Part shown: positions 41,601 through 51,300 of the stretch, piece by piece | How positions within the stretch are numbered: the first letter of the stretch is position 1 | How the letters are laid out: each line of letters begins with the position of its first letter | NCBI GenBank assembly: GCA_013396995.1 | Contig: VWZP01003889.1 | Coordinates: 992,001 to 1,056,000, forward strand | From: Dicaeum eximium | Lineage: Eukaryota > Chordata > Aves > Passeriformes > Dicaeidae | Reading direction: 5' to 3' | DNA: 64,000 nt | The notes under the pieces: generated by a model | Told to the model about the DNA's origin: nothing | The model's database searches: none | The model's input: only the letters and a program-made list of their open reading frames with translations | Position numbers and translations under genes: made by a program

Positions 41601-44189
41601 AGATCATTAGTTTGTTAGAATTAAATCTGTCACGGGTTCTAGTAAATAATTGAAGGCAGATAATGTTTCTCCTAAGCTCTGTTTGAGTTGCACTGTGTCA
41701 ATAAAGACAAAGACTTAATTTAAGCCATGTTTGTGCTCTCCTGTGCCACTTTCTGGGGCTTCCTCTACAGAAAACTATCTAGAAAGGTAAGAAGTTTCTT
41801 TTCATGCTTGCAGCCAACAGTTCAAAATAACCTGGTATCTAATACTGCCATGAAGTAATTATTTCTCCAGTAAGAACAGACAATCACACATCAGGACAGT
41901 GTTACCCACTGGGTTACAAACAGATGTGACACTGCCTTTTGTCACATTACATAACAGAGATCAAAAGCACCACAGCCACTTGAAACCGTCTCGATCCCCT
42001 GAGGAGGCACTGAGTTGTCCAAGAATGGTGACACATAAATTGAGGGAGACAGAGTAGGTTACACAGTCTCTGGGTTACTATGCTTTTGCTGATTAAATAT
42101 ACATGAATGAATTGAGTTTTGTTTCTAAGCTGGTTTTCTGTGAAATGGCCTGCCTTCAGATAAGGGCACAGTCTCAGGAAGGTTGGCTACTCACTGCCTT
42201 CTCCTCTGTGTTACCAGGGAACAGAGATTCAGGTATGTTGAAACAGCCAGGCGAGAAAACTTCCCCCTGAATTTATATGACAGTTCAAGATCTGACAACT
42301 GAAAGAAAAGCCTCTGGGAGATACCAGAGCATGCAATGGTTTCTTCTGCCAATAAGACAAGGAATGTGGCCCTTCCTTCACCTCATTTTAAATTTTTTGC
42401 CTATCCTGGGGCACAGGAACAGAAATTGTAGTCACCAACAAATTAAACTGTGATCCATTAAGAAAGACTGCCATCTCCTGGTTTATTCCACAACAGCCTT
42501 CCTTGGGAAAACAGAGTCGGTTTAGTTAAAGCTTACGGTTGATCATAAAGTCATGCTTGCTCTGAACCTTTAAGGGAAAATGTCACAGTTAATAAAGGAC
42601 AGGCTGGAAAAGCTAATGCATTATGACTGCACGATATAGGTTAAGCCAACGTGTGCAATAATTATAACTATCACAGCTTGACACAGTTTATAAAGGCTGA
42701 ACCATAAAAGCTCGGAGCCCAGCAATACAAGCTACTTAAACATTCTCTTCTGGAGGGCTGAATCTCCAATCTTCTGCTGACTTTCAAACAGAAAAAACAA
42801 TAGTACATAATGTTTGATAAGAACCAATCATTCTCATTCTCAGGGATATTAAACCTCCTTTAAATGCCAACTGAAAGAGTCTTATGAGCAAAAGTGACTT
42901 ACATTGGGTTTAAGACATGCAGAATTATGCAGAGCAGAGGACTACTGTAAAACTATGGATGTTTGAGCTATAATGCTATTGGGCAAGGGAGGGGTGAGCC
43001 ACTCCGAGGAAAATGTGATAATGAACTCTTTTGATATTTTCTTGAAGGTTCAAGAATGGGCTAAAATGACAGGAGGTATCACAGATTATTTGACAAGGTC
43101 TGTGTTCCCTATTTAGTCTTCTCCTCTGTCCAGGTTGATGAGAATTTGTTACCACTAGATGTACACTTTGCAATAAAATAGTATTTTACTATTACTTATA
43201 TATTTAACTTTTGGTGGTTAAGAATAACACACTTTTGTTTAATCAATATTACAATAGCACCCAGAGTGCCCTGATACACACAGGCCTTCTCTGTCCAATA
43301 CAGACTCTGTCTCTTTAGGTCCCATGCAAATACCTTTTTTAAAATAGTTCTTTCTTCAAGGCCTTGCAATCTAAATACAAACAGGCAGTGGGAGTGAAGA
43401 AGTATGGCTAGCCTCACCTTTCTGATGAAGATATTCCACTGTGTGGATGACATAAACAAAATGAGAATGACCACTTAGGGTAACAAGAACATCTACAACT
43501 CAACTCGACATTGAGGTCTGTCCTCACAAGTCTCACACTTGGCATGTCTTCAAGGAAACAAACATTTAAAGTATAAATGTCACTTTGAACACAGACATGC
43601 TGTCTGCATTACTGAATTCAGAGGCCTGAGCTCAAGGAGTTAAATTGTAATTAGAAGAATGTTAATACTATTGTTTAATCAATTTTTTTTTAAATTCAAG
43701 ATTTTAAAACCCTTATTACTCAAAGGAAAAATTTTGTATTGTTTAGAATAAAGGGAATTTCAAACTGTTACATACAGAATATATTACTTCTCAGCACAAA
43801 AAGGTTTACACATTTTAGGAAGAAATGTGACAATTCAGCTCAGGATGTTATCTGTAAGATTTTCACAATAGTTACCATTCCATCCTTCCATAAGCTTCAA
43901 GACTTCTGGGTAAATGCATGAAAATTAGTGTTACTGAAGACAACTCAGAAATATATGGCACTTTGTTCTTCATCACCTTTTTCACTAGCAGTATAAGAAA
44001 CATAGGGTTACTACTCAAGAAACTAAAATCTGATTCCAAATTTTAGAACCTACCTTTAAAAAGCAATTAAAAAACTGATAAATGGCATGAGAGAATTTTC
44101 TTATAAATACTCAGCAAGGTGGAGAAAATTTTGCAGTGAAACAGTGTTCCAGGATAGGTAAATGAAGGAACACACGTGATAAACAACTT

Positions 44190-44205
44190 AAAAAAAAAAA
44201 AAAAA
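44190..44205. repeat. Poly-A tract, 16 bp
   Basis: A run of 16 A, followed by AT-poor and pyrimidine-rich sequence. No element body was recognised. Confidence 0.7.
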
Positions 44206-44355
44206 GGATAACCTCAATCCTTTTTTCTCTTTCCCCTTCAAGGAAAGGCATTTGGGTGTTGGAGCTCTCTCACAGCGAGGGTGACATCTTGTGTTCATTC
44301 CAGCCACAAGCTGCCACTAATCAGCCTCCAGCCAGCTGCCACGCACCCAGAATAT

Positions 44356-44365
44356 CCCCCCCCCC
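44356..44365. repeat. Poly-C tract, 10 bp
   Basis: Ten consecutive C, unusual in this AT-rich stretch. The opposite strand is a G run, so length errors are possible. Confidence 0.65.
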
Positions 44366-45055
44366 TTCAAATTTTATCTTCAAAAGAGCTGCAAAGAATT
44401 TTAGCTGACTCTGTGTATTTCCCTTACTGTATCAGATTTCATACTGTCTTTGAGTTTAATCATGACTTTAACATTTGAGCAGAGCTATTTTAAATGAAGA
44501 TCTGTAAATGATAAAGCAATATAAAAGACACCCTCCTTCTGAATAGGAGACAGTAATATATTTACTAGGATTCTTTAAATTAATGAGGGCACTGTAAAAG
44601 AAATCCCTTTCATGCCCGAGAAAATTGTTATTTTAAGGGTTATGAACCTGTCAGTCTGTAAGTTATAAACTAGTTGCTACACCTGCAGTTTGATTAATCT
44701 GCTAATAAATCACTTGATCTTACTTGTAGCCTTTGCAGCATTTTCAGAAAATGTCACTAAGTTTTTTAAGAACAGGAAAACATTAAAAATCGGATCTTAG
44801 CAGGTAAAAAAAGAATATTGTGAATTTACATACTGTCTTAATAAAAGTGGCTGTAGCTTACTGTCATATGCAAAAAAGGCTATTTATCAACACCTGCTAG
44901 GGTTTGTGGAACAGGAGAAGCAAACAACTGTAAACAGCCTCCTAAAATAGAACAGAAAATGTTTGAATATGATTTCATCTGATTCAGAAAAGCAGCTTCT
45001 GAGGGCCCAAAATATATTTTGTAAGTTTAAATTGCAAATGTCATAAACAAATTGT

Positions 45056-45081
45056 AAATAAAAATAAAATAAAATAAAATA
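45056..45081. repeat. (AAAAT)n pentanucleotide microsatellite
   Basis: Four perfect AAAAT units at 45061-45080, preceded by a degenerate unit. It could be polymorphic. Confidence 0.75.
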
Positions 45082-47439
45082 GAATTTAAACTCTTCAGTT
45101 GTGTGCTATGCATAATTTTGCACTCCAGTTATCCTCATGGTACCCTCCTGCCTGCCAGTGGTACATTACAAACTGTGCACTGCTCTTGAATTATGTATTT
45201 TTTGTTCTCTCATTGCCTCTGTGAGGATAAAAATGTGTATAGCACCTTGTTTTCCTGAAGATCTTTTGTTTTCAGCATGTAGGTGATAAACATAAAATAA
45301 TCTCTTACTGCAAGGAAGAATTCCAGCATTTCATACAAGGTGGCATTTCCTGGACTTTGGTCCTCTGTGTGTCAAGGAGGAGATCATGCATCAGAACACT
45401 TGTAATGGTTTCAGTTCCAGCTGTAAAATATGGGCTGAATGAGAAATAAAAAATTCACAGATGTGATTTGAATCCAGCTCTATTGCCATGTCCACAAAAT
45501 GCTGCTGATGTCAGTTATAACTGAGACCAGATGCCATATGGCACAGGGGAGACATCAGCTGAAAGCAGGATTAAACACAACCCCCAAAAAGATGTGATGG
45601 TGACAGCCCACCTTGCTTTTCCCAAACATGGATACCTTACTCTCCTTGGAAGCCATGCTTTGAATTCCCTCACAGGTTCAGTGATATTCAGTGATACCCT
45701 ACACAGACATGATTTGTACCAGCAATTTCTAACTCACATTAACATGGACATGTTCTATAAATCAAGTCATCTATTCTCTATGGGATGTATCTGAATGTAT
45801 CTGCATCTATGCCATTTATATCAGTTCAGGTTTGGGTAACTTTTCTCTGTCAAAGTCCACATTTCTGAATTATACATCTCCACTAAATTAGAAAACTGAT
45901 TTTTTTTTCTGCAGATACCTTTATCCATCATTTGCATATGTACACAGATTGGCAAAATAGACACATTTGAAAAAGGAATCTGGTTTTAAACCAAGTCCTT
46001 TTGTATTACTGTCTGACAGATAAATTTGCTTTAACATGGAAAATAATAATTTGCTAAAAATTAAAAGACAGCTCTGAACTGTCTTTTAAACTCAAACTGA
46101 GTTTTCCAGTTTGTGGCTGCAAGCAATAAAAGCTTTAGTTTTCTAGTTCAGAACTTTTAGCTGAATGGTGCAGATGTTCATAAATTACATCAGTGCTGAT
46201 TTTCTTCATGTCCAACCTAAGACATCAAAAAAGCATTTTTTCAGAAGTTCTCATTTCTGAAAATAAAACTTGTCTTCTTTAATTCAGCTCTGTACCCAAA
46301 ATCCTGTATTAAAAAGTGACTACACACTTCTGTTTCACAGTCTTTTCTAAATGGGATTTTGGTGCCTTTTGTATAAATTACACCTCCTAATTGAAATGAT
46401 GCAACTGAAATCCATGACTACTTCTGTGTTACATTCTAATCAACATGAGTTTGTTTATGGTAAGTAGGCAAAAATATTCTGAATTTGGCTTTAAGAATTA
46501 ATTAACTCTGGGAGATATACTGACATTGGCAGCCCATCAAAAACATTCATCTTCAGAAACAAATTCAGAGCATCTCACATGGACTTACTCAGCTCTATAA
46601 AGGTTTTACTCACACAAAACATGTTTCCATACAAACCTTCCTGCAAGATCAGGGGCAGAAAATTTGAGACATTTTGACAACCACTCAATAACCATTTGAT
46701 AAAATCCTATTGTTAGTAATGATTGCCTGATAACTCAAGCAATTAGGAACAGTAAACCTAGTCACATCCATATACACCACTACAGAATAGGAAGAGCAAA
46801 CCCATGTCTACTTAAAAATACGTTCTGCAAATCCAATATAAGGTAGGCAGGGAGAAAATACACACAGAGCCTAAATTACACTGAGCTCCTGTAAGGAACC
46901 TTCACCTGCTTAAAATTAAGCAGGTAAAACTGAGTTCCTTTGGAGTCTGTACCAAAGGCCTTTCTTGCTGAGGATGGATCAGTTTAGTTTCAAATGCAGC
47001 TGAAGGAAATAGCAATAATCCATTCAATTTATTAAAGCAGTTATCCACTTTTTAAAGACATGTAATCCAGTCTGTGGAACTCTGAACATGATGCCATGGT
47101 TCACAGTCTGAAGCTCTGGTAAGACAAATTTAATTCTCAGCCTGGTGATCCAAACGACCTGTGGAAGACAATAATGACAGATGATGAAAAATTACTTTTG
47201 TTACTTAATATAGAATTAGTTTCGCAGTTTATTCTGTGTTACAGCGAGGTATCAAGGGCTGAACCTCACTCCGTTTGTAGTCTCGGGTCTCTCAGAAGGC
47301 GCTGGTTTCTGATTTCAGGTGGCAAAGCTGCGGCACATCCCTGCGCTGTCTGTGCCCTCTGCTGTCGAGAAGCAGCCGGTGGGCGCCTTCGGGAATCACT
47401 GTTTGGGAGGAGCAGGGAAGTGACTCCTCCCTGTGCTTG

Positions 47440-47930
47440 GCACTGGTGATGCCACCCTCGAGTGCCGTGCCCAGTTGTGGGCCCTCGGTTCCGGGACACC
47501 GAGGGGCTGTAGGAGTGCAGAGTGAGGCAGCGAGCCTGGGGAAGGGGCTGGAGCCCGAGTCTGATGGGCAGCGCTGAGGGAGCCGGGGCTGCTCGGCCGG
47601 GAGAGAAGGAGTTCGGGGGGCCCTTCTGCTCTCCACAGCTCCTTGACAGGAGGGGCAGCCGGGCTGTGCTCCCAGGCTAGTGACAGGACAAGAGCACGTG
47701 GCCTCAAGCTGCGCCAGCCGAGGTTTAGGCTGGATATTAGAAGGAATCTCTTCACAAACTGTGACTGAACGTTGGAATGAACCGCCCGGGGAGGTGATGG
47801 AGTCACCATCCCTGGACGTGTTGAAGGAAAGCCTGGACAAGACGGTAGTCGACACGGTGATTTTGGTCGTAGGTTGGACTCGATGATCTCAGAATTATTT
47901 TCCAACCTGACTGATTCTTTAATTCTGTCT
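47440..47930 (+). mobile_element. CR1 LINE fragment abutting the DDX18 promoter
   Basis: A good match in order and orientation to the 3' half of CR1: GGGAGCCGGGGCTGCTCGGC, CTCCACAGCTCCTTGACAGG, CTAGTGACAGGACAAGAG, GGTTTAGGCTGGATATTAGA, GGAGGTGATGGAGTCACCAT, GGTTGGACTCGATGATCTCA, then TTTTCCAACCTGACTGATTC. It is 5'-truncated and carries no working protein frame; the long minus-strand open frames across it are chance. It ends about 290 bp before the DDX18 start codon, so it sits at the edge of the CpG island. A CACGTG word at 47695-47700 lies inside it. The 5' edge is approximate. Confidence 0.88.
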
Positions 47931-48178
47931 CTTTCTCCCGTTGAACACATGTAACCATGGGTGGAGGCAGTAGCACCGGGCAGACGGGTGTCGTGAGGCT
48001 GGGGGCGTCTGTGTGGGAGAACCTCGGCGGCTGAGGCGCGGGACCGGCATCGGGAGGAGGGCGGGGATCAGGGCCGGTCCCCGCGCGGCGCTGCCTCCGC
48101 CGGGCCCCCAGAGGGCGCTGCCCGGTGCCCGTGAGGCCCCGCGGGCGGCGGTTCCGGCGGGTCCGGCCGCGGCCTCCC

Positions 48179-48184
48179 CACGTG
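48179..48184. promoter_or_regulatory. DDX18: Canonical E-box CACGTG in the DDX18 5' region
   Basis: A perfect palindromic CACGTG lies 36 bases before the DDX18 ATG, inside the CpG island. DDX18 was originally described as MrDb, a Myc-regulated DEAD-box gene controlled by Myc-Max through E-boxes. The site is seen directly; its use by MYC/MAX in this species is inference. Confidence 0.55.
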
Positions 48185-48220
48185 TACCGGACGCGCGGGG
48201 TTCCCGCTGCCGCCGCCGCG

Positions 48221-48338
48221 ATGTCGGTGCCGGCTGCTGCCAGCAACCTGCCCATGCGGCTGCTCCGCAAGAAGATCCACAAGCGCAACCTGAAGCTGCG
48301 GCAGCGCAATCTGAAGCTGCGGGCGGCCCAGGGGGCAG
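48221..48338 (+). CDS. DDX18: DDX18 coding exon 1 (residues 1-39)
   Basis: Begins MSVPAAASNLPMRLLRKKI, matching the conserved LPM-LLRKKI-KRNLKLRQRNLK start of vertebrate DDX18. It ends one base into codon 40 at a GTACGG donor. The following intron is only 111 bp. Confidence 0.93.
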
Positions 48339-51300
48339 GTACGGACGGGCGGCGCCGCGGAGCCTTTCCCCGGCCGAGCGCCGGCGGAGCCGCGACTAAC
48401 TTTGTGTTCTCTCCCCTCTCCCTCCTCCTTCTGTCTCTGTCTCCTGCAGTGCCCTCGCCGAGCGGGGCGGCTTCTCAGGGGTCCCCGGAGGAGGAGGAGG
48501 CGGAGGTGGAGGAGGCGGCGGTGCCAGAGGTGGCTGCAGCGGCCCAGGAGGGCGCGGAGCCTGCGGACGCAGCCGGACCCCGCAGCGGGGAAAAAAAGAA
48601 AAAGAAGAAGAAAAAGAGAAAAGCGGTGACCAATGGAGGAGATGGTGCGTGTTCTTAGCAAAGACAGCGTGTCTCCCAGGTCTGGGAGATCCCTCAAGCG
48701 CCTCCTTAGGGTTCCCGCGGCGTCGGGGAAAGTTTGAAATGCCATGTGCCGGTTAGGTGTGCGTTTTAAAGTCCCTGAGGGGCAAAGATTTACCCGTTTC
48801 ATTCCAGCTGCGATATTTGAATTCTTAATTCATACTAATAGCCAATTTATTTGTTCCACGGGATTGTGCTTTGTAACGTTGACTAGATATTTTGCTTGTT
48901 TATTATTCAAATACATGTCCTGTGTTTCAGGGCTCTGGTAGATGGGTGCTCTGTACTTGCCTGTGAAGCCAGTACAGCTTTTTAGCAATATATCCAGCCT
49001 TTGGCAACATTTATATTATGAAACTGAAGTATACTGGAAAACTACCAAAAAAAACCGCAAAAAAGCACCACACAAATAGGTTGGATATGTTTTTATACAT
49101 GTAGATTTATAGATACATATACAGACTTACATGAGGAATAGAGGCTTCCAAAATGTATTTGATTTTTGGGACATGCATCACGATTATGCCAGTGAAGAGG
49201 TGCTTTCATCTCTGATGTTTCAGGTACCTAAAATTCAACTTTTCACATATCCTGAGCACAAACGGTGTGGGAAATTTCCCATTTGCAGATCGGAAAGAAT
49301 TTTTTAACTGATTTAAGGACAATTAATCTTGCTTCCACACAAGATGTCACATGATATACATCAAGCTACATTGTTTCACTATGCAAAGTGGGCTGTGTGG
49401 AAGGAACTTGGGGATTTTTTGCTCTGTGCCTCAGAAAATTCCATGGAAATCTTGTCTCTCCTCCAGTCCCCTTCCACCCCACGGAAAATTGTGGTCTTTG
49501 TACATGGTTTACAGACTAAAGGAAATTCAGTCTGTGGAACAACTTTTCATGTTAACCATGACCTTTGTATTTCTAACTGACTTGTCTTCTGTAAAATAAC
49601 ACTCCAGGTACAGAAACCAAAAAAGCAAAAACTGAAGAAGAAGAATCTGCAGAGGTAGAAGATGGAGATAAGCAGGACTCTGGAGAGAAAGAAGTGGAAG
49701 AGGAGGAGGATGAAGTGCCCAGTTTGCCACTAGGTGTAACAGGTATCTTGTGTTCTCTTTTTCGTGCACAGGGAAAATCCCAAGGTCTAACACTTTCCTT
49801 CTAGTCAGGTTTGGATACGTGATGTGACACTGGCAGTTGTACAGCTCTCACCCACCTACTGTTCTTGGAAATTTGCATTATATATACACCTGGTGGTCCT
49901 ACAGTTACTAGTGAAGGTATTTTTTAAATCTGTATACACACATGCTTATTTGTAATGGAAGAAGTCCATGAAGAGCAAGCTGGAGGTGTAGAACTAGTAA
50001 ATCTGACAGAAGAAGCAGTGCATTCATCTTCGTTCTTATTAACTCTGGGTAGTTTTCTTATGAACTCATTAATACACAGCATTTTGCCAATGTCTTTGGA
50101 TTTTGTGATAGAATGGAATAAGAAGTCCTTTGATTTTTTTTGTGTAGGTCAATTTGAACTGGTTAATTTCATATAGCAGAGGAAATAGAAGAAATAGGTT
50201 TAAATATTTTTCGTTTTGCCCCTCACTTCAGGTGCTTTTGAAGACAATTCCTTTGCTTCCCTGGCTGGTTCTGTCAGTGAGAATACATTGAAAGGCATAA
50301 ACGACATGGGCTTTACACACATGACTGAAATTCAGCACAAAAGTATTAAGCCTCTTCTGGAAGGCAGGTAAGAAATAAGGCTTTTTAGTCACTCTAATGA
50401 CCCCAGATGCTCTGTAAATTTTGCTGGCGAGCTGCATCCATGAATCATAAAATCAAATCATGGAATTGTTAAGGTTGGAAAAGACCTCCACAATCATGGA
50501 GTCCGGCGTTTAAGGGACCAATTGCTGTGCCCTGCCTCTGCCAGCAAGCTCCTAGTACCAGCTCCACTGGTCTTCTTTAAGCCATGTTGGGTTTTTACAC
50601 TGTCAGCATGGATCAGAGTGAGATGGTTCTTCTCTCGGTATGATCAGCTAAATACTTTTAACGTTGCTGCTTACAGGGATATTTTAGCAGCTGCAAAAAC
50701 AGGCAGTGGAAAAACACTGGCATTTCTCATTCCTGCAGTAGAGCTCATCTACAAGCTGAAATTCATGCCTAGGAATGGTAAGGCTCTTCATTTCACAGCT
50801 GAATTTTACTGAAAGCAGCCATTGAGGGGGTTGGGTGAGTTGTAACTACTCCTGTCTGATTGATGTGTTTTTTTAGGAACGGGTGTTATTATTCTTTCTC
50901 CTACTCGAGAGCTGGCTATGCAAACCTACGGAGTTCTTAAAGAACTCATGAATCATCATGTTCACACCTATGGGCTGATAATGGGGGGCAGCAACAGATC
51001 AGCAGAAGCACAGAAGCTTGGAAATGGAATCAACATCATTGTAGCAACACCAGGCAGACTGCTGGATCATATGCAGGTAGGTACAATATTGATGTCTAAT
51101 CTGGTTATTAAAACATAATAAAACTCCTTTCCCTGTCTGACTGTGAGTTTGTTAATCTTTTAGAACACTCCAGGTTTCATGTACAAGAACTTGCAGTGTT
51201 TGGTAATTGATGAGGCAGATCGAATCTTGGAGGTTGGATTTGAAGAAGAAATGAAACAGATCATAAAACTTTTACCAAGTAAGAAAAAAAAATATCTCTT

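Larger units (their letters stand above)
32633..47439. other. Intergenic desert, no gene recognised
   Basis: About 15 kb without a supportable gene, upstream of DDX18. It contains microsatellites, a 20-bp perfect AT palindrome at 39503-39522, a 10-bp-arm inverted repeat at 46904-46925, and AT-rich non-repetitive blocks near 42500-42720 and 44580-44900 that could be conserved regulatory DNA. The last 200 bp before the CR1 copy rise in GC content towards the promoter. Confidence 0.55.
47985..48420 (+). promoter_or_regulatory. DDX18: CpG-island promoter region of DDX18
   Basis: GC and CpG content jump sharply from about 48000 and fall off inside intron 1, covering the presumed transcription start, 5' UTR, exon 1 and start of intron 1. 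No TATA box is visible, as expected for a housekeeping gene. There is no ATG between 47960 and 48220. The exact transcription start cannot be read from the sequence. Confidence 0.75.

Noticed and set aside
41600..41760. AATAAA with flanking sequence resembling an LTR end
   Set aside because: I could not find TG...CA ends or a target-site duplication.
47292..47950. Minus-strand open frames of 184-187 codons
   Set aside because: They lie antisense across the GC-rich CR1 copy, have no domain and no splice context; long frames by chance are expected in such sequence.
48125..48220. N-terminal extension of DDX18 in frame
   Set aside because: The frame is open upstream but the apparent start is GTG, not ATG. 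The first ATG is at 48221 and agrees with the conserved N-terminus shortly after it.
48068..48802. Minus-strand open frame of 244 codons over the DDX18 promoter and exons 1-2
   Set aside because: It is the shadow of the CpG island and Ala/Glu/Lys-coding exons, dominated by Arg, Leu, Pro and Gly, with no recognisable homology.
49743..50231. U12-like donor GTATCTTG at DDX18 intron 3
   Set aside because: It departs from the U12 consensus at two positions and has no TTCCTTAAC-like branch site before its acceptor, so it is most likely U2-type.
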